DNA of 64,000 nt from Ignavibacteria bacterium. GTDB lineage: Bacteria; Bacteroidota; Ignavibacteria; Kapaibacteriales; Kapaibacteriaceae. The notes beneath the pieces were generated by a model. That model had not been told where the DNA came from and ran no database searches. It saw only the letters and a program-made list of their open reading frames with translations. The DNA lies in NCBI GenBank assembly GCA_015709655.1, contig CP054181.1:237262-301261 (forward strand). The letters are read 5' to 3'. Positions 1 to 10,301 of the stretch are shown piece after piece (position 1 is the first letter of the stretch; every line of letters starts with the position of its first letter). The position numbers and the translations under genes are program-made.

Positions 1-37
1 ACCCCAGGGCTGCTGCTGTGTCTACTGTGATGTCCAT
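1..37 (-). CDS. Partial reading frame cut by the window edge, unidentified
   Basis: An ATG on the minus strand at 37 opens a frame of 12 codons (MDITVDTAAALG) that runs off the left edge. It lies 46 bases downstream of the biotin carboxylase stop and on the same strand, so it could be the next gene of that operon. There is no clear Shine-Dalgarno in front of it, and twelve residues are too few to name a family. A biotin carrier or carboxyltransferase subunit would make sense by context only. Confidence 0.25.
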   Translation of the reverse strand, partial: MDITVDTAAALG

Positions 38-83
38 AACTGCAAATATCGTGGTTTGTGATACGCGAAGGCCAGACCGATGA

Positions 84-1517
84 TTAATCCCGGGGGGTGC
101 GCCGGTTGAGTTCCTGCGAAAAGCCGCCGGCTGCGATGGATGCAACCAGGTATAGGTAGTCATCCGGCAGTGCAATTGGCCAGTTCTCATGCACAAAGCC
201 GGTACTGTAATTCCCACTGCGGAAGGGTTCGCTGTCTATAGCCAGCCGGCAAAACGGTATCGTGGTTTTTAATCCGCCCAGATGATAATTATCCAGGGCC
301 TGAATTGTGCGGTCAATACATTCTGTGCGGGTTGGCGCCCAGACAATAAGTTTTGCTATCATCGGATCGTAGTGTACACTCACCTCCGATCCAACTTCGA
401 TTGCGTGGTCGTTCCGTATGCCATCGCCTTCCGGAAGATACAGCATCTCAACCCGTCCTATCTCGGGGATAAAATCAGCAAAAACATCTTCGGCACACAC
501 CCGACACTCGATAGCGTGTCCTTTAGGCTGTTCAATATCTGTCTGTGAAATGGTAAGCGGCTTCCCTGCCGCAATCAGGAGTTGTTGTTCCACGAAATCA
601 ACACCACTGATTGCTTCGGTTACAGGATGTTCTACCTGCAAACGGGTATTCACCTCCATGAAGTAGAATTCACCCGAGGCATCCAGCAGAAACTCCAGCG
701 TACCGGCATTGGTGTATCCGGCAGCCTTAACCAGCCGAGCTGCCGCCTGGCCCATGGCCGCGCGTATCGAGGGTGTTATGGCTGTTGACGGACTTTCTTC
801 GATAACTTTTTGGTGACGTCGCTGCACCGAGCATTCCCGCTCGGGAAAGTACAGTACGGTTCCATGATGGTCAGCCAGGATCTGAATTTCGATATGACGC
901 GGATTTCGTACATATCGCTCGATAAACACACGTTCATCACTAAACGATGAAAGAGCTTCAGCTTGGGCAAGACGGAAGGCAGATTCCAATTCGGCTGCAT
1001 GCTCTACAATGCGCATGCCCTTACCGCCACCACCGGCTGCAGCCTTGATGATGACGGGAACTCCAATATCGGCAACCAACGTCTGTGCATCGTTCAACGA
1101 CTGTATTGCACCAACACTGCCAGGGGCTATTGGCACGCCACTGCTGACGGCAAGGTCACGCGCCGCTGTTTTGTCGCCCAACATGGTAATTGCTTCGGGC
1201 GAGGGACCCACAAAAACCATTCCCTCGCTAATGACCGAGCTGGCAAACGATGCGTTCTCGCTGAGGAATCCGTAGCCGGGATGCACCGCCTGGGCACCCG
1301 TTCGGCGTGCTGCTTCCAGAACTTTTTCTGCAACAAGGTAGCTTTCACGGGGAGTAAACCCGCCGATGCAGACGGCCGTATCGGCTTCTTTAACATGCAG
1401 GCTGCCGGCATCAGCGTCTGAATACACGGCAATGGTACGAATCCCCATGCGCCGACAGGTTCGAATAATACGTCGGGCAATTTCGCCACGGTTTGCAATT
1501 AAGAGCGAGGTAAACAT
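84..1517 (-). CDS. accC: Biotin carboxylase subunit of an acyl-CoA carboxylase
   Basis: ATP-dependent carboxylation of carrier-bound biotin, the first half reaction of acetyl- or propionyl-CoA carboxylase, in the cytoplasm. The 477 residues start with the typical LLIANRGEIARRI. The ATP-grasp glycine loop GGGGKGMRIV is near residue 160, and the catalytic segment EVNTRLQVEHPVTE is near residue 290. A biotin carboxylase C-terminal domain follows (AIECRVCAED onward). Length equals a stand-alone subunit of about 450 residues plus a short tail. There is no biotinyl-lysine (MKM) domain, so the carrier must be encoded elsewhere. The tail resembles the BC half of propionyl/methylcrotonyl-CoA carboxylases, so the acyl-CoA substrate is open. 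The ATG at 1517 directly precedes the conserved N-terminus. The divergent HAD gene starts 89 bases away. Confidence 0.88.
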   Translation of the reverse strand: MFTSLLIANRGEIARRIIRTCRRMGIRTIAVYSDADAGSLHVKEADTAVCIGGFTPRESYLVAEKVLEAARRTGAQAVHPGYGFLSENASFASSVISEGMVFVGPSPEAITMLGDKTAARDLAVSSGVPIAPGSVGAIQSLNDAQTLVADIGVPVIIKAAAGGGGKGMRIVEHAAELESAFRLAQAEALSSFSDERVFIERYVRNPRHIEIQILADHHGTVLYFPERECSVQRRHQKVIEESPSTAITPSIRAAMGQAAARLVKAAGYTNAGTLEFLLDASGEFYFMEVNTRLQVEHPVTEAISGVDFVEQQLLIAAGKPLTISQTDIEQPKGHAIECRVCAEDVFADFIPEIGRVEMLYLPEGDGIRNDHAIEVGSEVSVHYDPMIAKLIVWAPTRTECIDRTIQALDNYHLGGLKTTIPFCRLAIDSEPFRSGNYSTGFVHENWPIALPDDYLYLVASIAAGGFSQELNRRTPRD

Positions 1518-1594
1518 TCACGAAATTACCAATGATACCACCCTTCACTGTCCCGAAGCGTCGTTCTGCTCACCGTACCATTGTCCCGAGTTCC

Positions 1595-1602
1595 TATCTT
1601 TA
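1595..1602 (+). promoter_or_regulatory. Possible -7 box (TATCTTTA) just before the HAD gene
   Basis: TATCTTTA fits the Bacteroidota -7 consensus TAnnTTTG except for its last base, and ends 4 nt before the ATG at 1607. No TTG at the usual 17-21 bp upstream is visible. Listed because the same 4-5 nt spacing recurs in front of ccmC, the E1 gene and glyA. Confidence 0.25.
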
Positions 1603-1606
1603 CACC

Positions 1607-2281
1607 ATGATACGTGCAGTAGTTTTTGATCTCGACAATACCCTTGTGGATTTTATGGCCATGAAGCGCCAGGCTGTAGATGCCGCCATTGGTGCAATGA
1701 TGGACGCCGGGCTGCAACTCACGTTTGATCAGGTAAAGGAGCATATCGACAGTATTTATGCCGAACTGGGCATCGAATACCAGAAGGTGTTCGATATGTT
1801 ACTTGAAAACGTGCTTGGCTATGTTGACCCGCGGATTATTTCCGCAGGCATCATCGCCTACCGCCGTGCTCGCGAAGCTGCCCTCAAGCCGTATCCGCAC
1901 GTAACGGCAACGCTGATGCAGCTTAACCGTAAAGGCCTCCGTCTGGGCATTCTGAGCGATGCACCCACACGGGAAGCATGGCTGCGATTGTGCTTTATCA
2001 ACTACCATCACTTTTTTGATGAAGTGGTCACGTTTGATGACACCGGAAAACGCAAACCCGACCCTGCGCCGTTCAGGCTTATCCTGAACCGACTCAATGT
2101 TCAGCCCCACGAGGCAATTATGGTGGGCGATTGGGCAGAACGCGATATGGTGGGTGCTAAGAACGTGGGGATGAAAACTGCCTTTGCCAAGTACGGTGAT
2201 TCGTTTGGCAACCAGATTACCGAGGGTGTGGATTATGTGCTGGACGAGATAAAACAACTGCTTACCATCGTTGAGGTGTAA
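1607..2281 (+). CDS. HAD-superfamily phosphatase
   Basis: A 224-residue haloacid dehalogenase-type hydrolase that probably removes phosphate from a small metabolite; the substrate is not deducible. Motif I is DLDNTLVDF at the N-terminus, motif II is the serine of GILSDAP, motif III is the lysine in KRKPDPAPF, and motif IV is GDWAERD. The cap lies between motifs I and II, as in subfamily I. The frame is open from 1532, but the ATG at 1607 is chosen because MIRAVVFDLDNT is the normal start of the family and a -7-like box lies directly before it. The stop is 3 bases before the deformylase start, so the two genes form a transcription unit. Confidence 0.82.
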   Translation: MIRAVVFDLDNTLVDFMAMKRQAVDAAIGAMMDAGLQLTFDQVKEHIDSIYAELGIEYQKVFDMLLENVLGYVDPRIISAGIIAYRRAREAALKPYPHVTATLMQLNRKGLRLGILSDAPTREAWLRLCFINYHHFFDEVVTFDDTGKRKPDPAPFRLILNRLNVQPHEAIMVGDWAERDMVGAKNVGMKTAFAKYGDSFGNQITEGVDYVLDEIKQLLTIVEV

Positions 2282-2284
2282 TGG

Positions 2285-2830
2285 ATGAAACTACCAGTGT
2301 ACACATATAACCACCCGATCCTAAAGCAAAAAACACAGCCCGTTGCCGAGATGTCCGATACCGTACGCACGCTTATCAGCAACATGTTCGAAACCATGTA
2401 CCATGCCAATGGTGTGGGACTTGCAGCAAATCAGGTTGGTAAGGGGCTTTCACTCACGGTGATCGATATCACCGATGCCGACGAAGAAGCAGAAACCGAC
2501 GGACCCATTGTGCTGATAAACCCTGTAATCGAGGCGTTTAGCGAAGAAGAAGAAGAGTTCGAAGAAGGCTGCCTGTCACTGCCGGAATACCGCGATATTG
2601 TTGTGAGACCGGCGGCAATACAGGTACGGTACTTCGATAAAGACATGCACGATACAGTCCGCGAAGTTGATGGTTTCCTTGCCCGTGTAATGCAGCATGA
2701 AATCGACCACCTTAACGGAGTTTACTTTTTCGAGCGCCTGTCACCAGTACGCCGCATGCTGTCACAAAGCAAGCTTAAACGGATTGCAAAGGGTGACTTT
2801 GATGTTCCCTACGAAACGGTCGGCGGCTAA
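2285..2830 (+). CDS. def: Peptide deformylase
   Basis: Removes the N-formyl group from nascent proteins; an essential cytoplasmic metalloenzyme. All three family motifs are present: GVGLAANQVG (motif I, near residue 42), EEGCLSLP (motif II, with the metal-binding cysteine) and QHEIDHLNG (motif III, HExxD with two metal histidines and the catalytic glutamate). A run of acidic residues (SEEEEEFEEG) precedes motif II. The length of 181 residues is normal. The gene follows the HAD phosphatase by 3 bases. An AAGGGGCT octamer lies inside the gene at 2441, and the reverse octamer lies just after its stop at 2831. Confidence 0.95.
   Translation: MKLPVYTYNHPILKQKTQPVAEMSDTVRTLISNMFETMYHANGVGLAANQVGKGLSLTVIDITDADEEAETDGPIVLINPVIEAFSEEEEEFEEGCLSLPEYRDIVVRPAAIQVRYFDKDMHDTVREVDGFLARVMQHEIDHLNGVYFFERLSPVRRMLSQSKLKRIAKGDFDVPYETVGG
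2441..2448 (+). repeat. First copy of the over-represented octamer AAGGGGCT
   Basis: AAGGGGCT is read at 2441, 5486, 10912, 18279, 25227, 32687 and 40979 on the plus strand. It is read as AGCCCCTT at 2831, 20653, 23324, 29584, 30321, 46762, 52510, 54977, 58486 and 61694. That is 17 copies by eye, where roughly 2 are expected in 64 kb of balanced composition. A five-G form AAGGGGGCT occurs at about 14708, 46384 and 62245. Fifteen copies lie inside genes of unrelated function, in both orientations relative to coding; two lie between genes (2831, and 5486 spanning a stop codon). The role is unknown. Confidence 0.6.
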
Positions 2831-2854
2831 AGCCCCTTTCCCAATACCTAATCA

Positions 2855-4339
2855 TCAGGAATCCTGGTTGTCGATCTGCGCCCGCTGGAGGTGACCGCTA
2901 AAGTCAACATACACCGTTTTCCACTCAGTGAAGATATCAAACACCGTCCATCCGCCTTCGCGATGTCCGTTACCGGTTCCCTTAATCCCGCCAAATGGCA
3001 TGTGCGCTTCGGCACCAATGGTGGGTGCGTTGATGTAGGTGATACCTGCCTGCAGGTCGCGCATTGCAACAAAGGCACGGTTAACATCCTGGGTGTACAT
3101 ACTGCTGGATAAACCATAGTCACTGTTGTTAGCAGCGGCAACGGCTTCGGCAAACGATGACACGGTGCAAATGCTTAGCACGGGACCAAAAATCTCTTCC
3201 TGAAAGATTCTGTGATGCTGCTGCACGCCATCGAAGATTGTTGGCTGGATAAAGTAGCCGCGATCACATCCGCCCTGGGTAGCAACTCCTCCGCCTAAGA
3301 TGCACGTGGCCTCCGACTTGCCGATTTCGATATACTTCAAGATCTTGTTGAATTGCTTTTCGTTGATCACCGGTCCTACCTGTGTTCCCTCTACTCTGCC
3401 GTCACCAAGAACAAGTGTTTTGGCACGCGAGCAGAGCATGTCAACAAATGTATCATGGACGTTTTCATGCACAATCAGCCTGCTGGTGGCAGTGCATCGC
3501 TGACCGGTAGTCCCGAACGCTCCCCACAGAACCCCATCCAGTGCCAGCTCGAGATTAGCATCGTCCATAACAATCTGAGCATTTTTACCGCCCATCTCCA
3601 ATGACACACGTTTGTTCAGCGCACCACACCGCTCGGCAATTGCCTTCCCGGTGGTGGTACTGCCGGTAAAACCAATAAGGGCAACATCGGGATGTTCCAC
3701 AAGGGCAGATCCAGCGGCTACACTGCCGTGGATCACATTAAACACTCCTGCCGGTACGCCCGCTTCCTGGAGAATTTCGGCAAAAATGTTCATGCTGTGC
3801 GGACTGTCCTCGCTGGGTTTTATAACAACGGTATTCCCACAGGCAAGTGCCGGGAGGATCTTCCACGACGGAACGGCAATTGGGAAATTCCAGGCAGTAA
3901 TGATGCCGCAGACGCCAATTGGCATCCTAAAACTCAGGTTCACCTTGTTGTTCATTTCCGAGGGGACGGTGTGACCAAACAAACGTCGGGTTTCGGTTGC
4001 TGCATAGTATGCCGTGTCAATTGCCTCCTGGATATCCCCACGGGTTTCCGTCAGCGTCTTACCCATCTCACGGGTCATCACCCCGGCAAGCTCATCCTTC
4101 CGGCGGGTGAAGATATCGCCAGCCTTGCGCAGGATATCGCCCCGTTTTGGTGCCGGCATCAGCCTCCACGCGTCAAATGCATTCCGGGCTGCCGTTACGG
4201 CCGCATCAACATCAGCACTCCCCGACTCCGGGAACTTGCCGATAATATCGGTGGTATCAGCCGGATTACAGTTCTCGAAAAACAACCCGGCACTGCCGGT
4301 AACCCAGGTACCGTTAATGAAGTTTTTATATTCTTTCAT
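2855..4339 (-). CDS. NAD(P)-dependent aldehyde dehydrogenase
   Basis: Oxidises an aldehyde to the carboxylic acid. The 494 residues are full length for the ALDH superfamily. The Rossmann/NAD region has ITAWNFPIAVPSWK and FTGSTTTG. The general-base glutamate is in LEMGGKN near residue 248. The nucleophilic cysteine is in TTGQRCTATSR near residue 282, and the C-terminal PFGGIKGTGNG is intact. The C-terminus (EWKTVYVDFSG) is of a type I associate with semialdehyde dehydrogenases (alpha-ketoglutaric or succinic semialdehyde), but the substrate cannot be fixed from sequence. It is convergent with def, with only 24 bases between the stops, and divergent from the beta-barrel gene across 215 bases. 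Confidence 0.88.
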   Translation of the reverse strand: MKEYKNFINGTWVTGSAGLFFENCNPADTTDIIGKFPESGSADVDAAVTAARNAFDAWRLMPAPKRGDILRKAGDIFTRRKDELAGVMTREMGKTLTETRGDIQEAIDTAYYAATETRRLFGHTVPSEMNNKVNLSFRMPIGVCGIITAWNFPIAVPSWKILPALACGNTVVIKPSEDSPHSMNIFAEILQEAGVPAGVFNVIHGSVAAGSALVEHPDVALIGFTGSTTTGKAIAERCGALNKRVSLEMGGKNAQIVMDDANLELALDGVLWGAFGTTGQRCTATSRLIVHENVHDTFVDMLCSRAKTLVLGDGRVEGTQVGPVINEKQFNKILKYIEIGKSEATCILGGGVATQGGCDRGYFIQPTIFDGVQQHHRIFQEEIFGPVLSICTVSSFAEAVAAANNSDYGLSSSMYTQDVNRAFVAMRDLQAGITYINAPTIGAEAHMPFGGIKGTGNGHREGGWTVFDIFTEWKTVYVDFSGHLQRAQIDNQDS

Positions 4340-4554
4340 GATTTTGCAGTTAAAAATGGATCTAAACCAACCGGTTGAATCACCGGCTTATCTGCACAAA
4401 AGTAGGCATTGCCGGGACAGCAGTCCGGCTACAGCAACAATGATTATACGATACACGTAAAAAGATTGTACTTTGCACCTTTGAATTATTCACTTGATTG
4501 TTCTGATCACCTCAACCGAAAATTCATGTATTACTGGTTTCAGGGAGTTCTGCT

Positions 4555-5487
4555 ATGAACCGTAGCATACTGTTATTATGTTGTCTGTTGGTAACAACCT
4601 CACTTGTGTTTGCGCAGACGGAAGATGTCCTGCGTCCGCAAGGAAAGCCTGGCGGCTATAAGTCCCTTGGTAAGCGCTCATCCGTCATTGGCATAGAGGG
4701 TGGGATTAACATGGGGTTTTTGTCGCAAAGTATCACGCCAGTTAATCCGGATTTTCCTATTGCGAAGTCACCGGAACATGTGCTAAACAGCGGATTTGGC
4801 ATCGCACCATCGATAGGTTTGTTTACAGACATCCCGTTAACCGGTACGATTGGTATCCAGGCTCGGTTTGGCTATCAGGGCAGAACAGTCAGTAATACAA
4901 AGTCTGACGCAATTGCTGAGGCATCAATAACCCAAAACGAAGGACTCATCAATGGTTCCCTGTTCACAGAGGCAACGGTTGAGTCGTATTATAAACTGGT
5001 TTACTCTTCTGTCTCAGTTAGCCTGCTCGGACGTTTTGACATAACAAAACAGTTGTTCGTTAGCTTCGGTCCGGTGGTTGAGTGGAGAGTTTCCAATGCC
5101 GAGCGTAGTGACAGAGTTACAGTGCTCAGTCCGGACGAAGTGAACTTCACCGTTAACTACTTGGGAGAGAGCGTTAGAGAGAAGACGATCACCCGCACTG
5201 ACACGATTCAGCAGAGTATCCTGCCACAGGCGTCGTACACCGAAGCAAGCAGTTATGCCGCTTCCAGAGTTGCACTTGAATTTGGCATTGGCTACCGGTA
5301 CCAAATTTCAAAAGGAATCTATGTAGCCCCCAACGTCCGGTATCAGTATTTTCTAACCAAACTCACAACCGGCTTCTCGTCACTCGATGGATCGCGATTG
5401 TTCACTCAAGGCTCTACACAAATTGACTTTGACAAGGCCAGTCTTAATCATCTGGCAATCATTCTTCAACTTGGATTTGAAATTTAA
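4555..5487 (+). CDS. Outer-membrane beta-barrel protein with signal peptide
   Basis: A 310-residue exported protein. Residues 1-20 form a signal peptide (hydrophobic LLLCCLLVTTSLVFA, cleavage before Q21). The rest alternates short polar turns with amphipathic strands typical of porin-like barrels (GFGIAPSIGLF, IGIQARFGYQGR, LEFGIGYRYQ), and the last strand ends in aromatic/hydrophobic residues (LAIILQLGFEI), as membrane barrels do. It sits 11 bases before the PorE-like gene on the same strand, so the two are probably co-transcribed and may act together in the outer membrane. It resembles the PorT/porin-family barrels that accompany T9SS genes in Bacteroidota, but I cannot assign a specific member. 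Confidence 0.7.
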   Translation: MNRSILLLCCLLVTTSLVFAQTEDVLRPQGKPGGYKSLGKRSSVIGIEGGINMGFLSQSITPVNPDFPIAKSPEHVLNSGFGIAPSIGLFTDIPLTGTIGIQARFGYQGRTVSNTKSDAIAEASITQNEGLINGSLFTEATVESYYKLVYSSVSVSLLGRFDITKQLFVSFGPVVEWRVSNAERSDRVTVLSPDEVNFTVNYLGESVREKTITRTDTIQQSILPQASYTEASSYAASRVALEFGIGYRYQISKGIYVAPNVRYQYFLTKLTTGFSSLDGSRLFTQGSTQIDFDKASLNHLAIILQLGFEI

Positions 5488-5498
5488 GGGGCTACGTC

Positions 5499-6956
5499 AT
5501 GCGCAGTATTTTATCGTTTTTACTGGTACTTGGGTACGTGGTTGCAGCACATGCACAGGCAGTTCAGGTTAGTCCGATTGACCACAATACCTCTGCCGAT
5601 GACTTTGCACCGGCACCCACGCAAAATGGTCGCGTGCTTATCATCAGCTCCGATAAATCGGGCAGACAACAGTTGTACGGTATGGAACGCACAAGTTCCG
5701 GGTGGGATGTGCCAGTACGTCTGCGTGGGGATGTGAATGACGGAGACATGGTGGGGGCTGCTTCGTTAACATCTGACGGACAGACGATGGTATTTTCTGC
5801 TACCAATCATGATGTTGAGGGGCACGGACGTACTGATTTGTACATGGCAAAGAAATCCGGCGGAAGCTGGAACAACATTACAAATCTGGGTGGAACCGTA
5901 AACTCGCAGTATTTCGATTCGCAACCAACACTGGCGGCAGATGGTACGATCATTATTTTTACCAGTGACCGGCCTGGGGGCCTGGGCGGAACAGACCTGT
6001 ATATCAGCCAGCTTGTTAACGGCACCTGGAGTGCGGCCAGACCGTTAGACGGTGCAAACTCGCCCGCGAATGAAATGGGTGCTGTACTTAATCCCGATGG
6101 TAAAACAGTAACGTTTGCAAGTGATAAGGCAGGCGGCCTTGGCGGCTTCGATATCTATGTGGGAACGTTGTCCAACGGAAAGCTCAGCAATATCCGGGCT
6201 GCTGAGGCTCCCATTAATAGTGCAGCCAGTGAAATGTTTTATGCGTCGGTACCAAACAGTAACCAAGCGTTTTTTGCCCGTACCTCGGCATCCGGCGATT
6301 ACGACATTTATACTGCCGTCCCCAACCCATTCCCGGGAGATCCGGTTACCACCGTTGAGGGTGTTGTTCAGGATATTACAAACAAACAACCTCTTGGTGC
6401 CGATATGGTGGTTACTGACCTAACCACCCAAAAGGTGATAGCAACACTGCGCAGCGATGATCAGACTGGTGAGTACGTTGTAACGTTGCCTGCAGGACGT
6501 GTGTACTCAATTACCGCAAAATCTCCTGGGTACCTTTTTCATTCGGAACGGTACCAAGTTCCACCAAATGCAAAGTCACAGGTAATAAAGAAGGATATTT
6601 ATCTTTCTCCGTTAAAAGGCGGCGGTGCGCGTTTGCTGGTATTCTTTGATTTCGACAAGTCCGAGCTGAAAAGCGAGTCGTACCCCGAGCTGGAACGCGT
6701 TATTGAACTCCTCCGTCAAAACCCGGGAATGAAGGTACGGTTTGAGGGACATACCGATGATCAGGGCGAGGCTGCGTATAATCAAAACCTCAGCGAAAAA
6801 CGGGCAAAAGCAGTTGCCGACTATGTTGTTAGTGGCGGGATTACTGCTTCGCATGTTTCCAGCGTAGGCTTTGGCAAAACCCAGCCGCTTATGGACGGTG
6901 CAAGTGACGAAGCTCGTGCTATGAACCGACGTGTAGAAATGAAGGTTGTACAGTAG
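5499..6956 (+). CDS. PorE-like protein: PD40 propeller, carboxypeptidase-regulatory-like domain, OmpA domain
   Basis: A 485-residue exported protein that probably anchors an outer-membrane complex to peptidoglycan. Residues 1-19 are a signal peptide ending AHA. Residues of about 35-270 carry PD40 (TolB-like) propeller blades, visible as repeated ISSDKSG, FTSDRPGGLGG and FASDKAGGLGG. Residues 285-370 form a carboxypeptidase-regulatory-like beta sandwich (VEGVVQDITNKQPLGADMVV). Residues 375-485 form an OmpA C-terminal domain with the peptidoglycan-binding pattern FDFDKSEL and EGHTDDQG. This order matches the T9SS component PorE except that PorE also has N-terminal TPRs, which are absent here. 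An AAGGGGC element ends 6 bases before the ATG. The gene ends at a strong terminator. Confidence 0.8.
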   Translation: MRSILSFLLVLGYVVAAHAQAVQVSPIDHNTSADDFAPAPTQNGRVLIISSDKSGRQQLYGMERTSSGWDVPVRLRGDVNDGDMVGAASLTSDGQTMVFSATNHDVEGHGRTDLYMAKKSGGSWNNITNLGGTVNSQYFDSQPTLAADGTIIIFTSDRPGGLGGTDLYISQLVNGTWSAARPLDGANSPANEMGAVLNPDGKTVTFASDKAGGLGGFDIYVGTLSNGKLSNIRAAEAPINSAASEMFYASVPNSNQAFFARTSASGDYDIYTAVPNPFPGDPVTTVEGVVQDITNKQPLGADMVVTDLTTQKVIATLRSDDQTGEYVVTLPAGRVYSITAKSPGYLFHSERYQVPPNAKSQVIKKDIYLSPLKGGGARLLVFFDFDKSELKSESYPELERVIELLRQNPGMKVRFEGHTDDQGEAAYNQNLSEKRAKAVADYVVSGGITASHVSSVGFGKTQPLMDGASDEARAMNRRVEMKVVQ

Positions 6957-6994
6957 GGTTTCTGCGCAAAACCAACAGGTCACGACATAACAAT

Positions 6995-7041
6995 GCCCCT
7001 GAGCTGGATCACTCTACGTGTTGCTCAGGGGCTCTTTTTTT
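6995..7041 (+). terminator. Rho-independent terminator of the PorE-like operon
   Basis: A perfect 10-bp stem GCCCCTGAGC / GCTCAGGGGC (6995-7004 and 7023-7032) with an 18-nt loop is followed by TCTTTTTTTC. The T-run is on the plus strand only, so it stops transcription of the 4555-6956 genes just before the convergent tryptophanase stop at 7043. Confidence 0.85.
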
Positions 7042-7042
7042 C

Positions 7043-9876
<2,834 letters not shown>

Positions 9877-9940
9877 CTAATGAAACCTTTGCACCTGCGT
9901 GGTTGCGATGCCGCAAATCAGTTAAACAAGGGCAAACAGT

Positions 9941-10297
9941 TTACTTGCCTTGCTGCGAGGTAACCACCCAGATTCCGGCAACGATCAGAGCCATTCCGAT
10001 CGTCATTGAAAGACTTACCTTTTCACCATGAGCAAGTGCTGCATACACAAGGGTTATCAGGAATACGACACCGGTGCTTAAGGGGACAAAGACACTAACC
10101 CTGGTAAAGGTCAGAGCCATGGTGGTAAGCACAAACGAGGCTAACAGCAACGCAATTCCGGCAACGCCGTTTACAGACCACAGAGCAACCGCCATCTCTT
10201 TTGCGGATGCGTTGCGCCCGTCAAGCACCGAATGCATAAGCCCCATGCCTAAAACAGTACAGATGCTCTGGAGGACAATAAATATTATGAGTTTCAT
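9941..10297 (-). CDS. Small four-helix membrane protein of the EamA/SMR type
   Basis: A 118-residue protein with four hydrophobic segments (about residues 2-22, 36-60, 66-90 and 96-113), the size and spacing of small multidrug resistance and half-size EamA transporters. The charged glutamate in helix 1 that defines EmrE is not seen there, so transport of cationic drugs should not be assumed. It starts 4 bases after the DUF4175 stop and is the last gene of the rsmG-DUF4159-DUF4175 operon. It lies just upstream of the tyrosine phenol-lyase gene, but 133 bases separate them. Confidence 0.6.
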   Translation of the reverse strand: MKLIIFIVLQSICTVLGMGLMHSVLDGRNASAKEMAVALWSVNGVAGIALLLASFVLTTMALTFTRVSVFVPLSTGVVFLITLVYAALAHGEKVSLSMTIGMALIVAGIWVVTSQQGK

Positions 10298-10301
10298 GAT
10301 A

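Noticed and set aside
4455-4480. TACTTTGC as a promoter for the beta-barrel gene
   Set aside because: It is one T short of TAnnTTTG, no TTG stands at the right distance, and it lies far from the start, so it was not listed.
9921-9952. Imperfect hairpin CAAGGCAA / TTTGCCCTTG at the end of the SMR-like gene
   Set aside because: The stem is short with a bulge and is followed by TTTAAC rather than a T-run, so it is not a convincing terminator.
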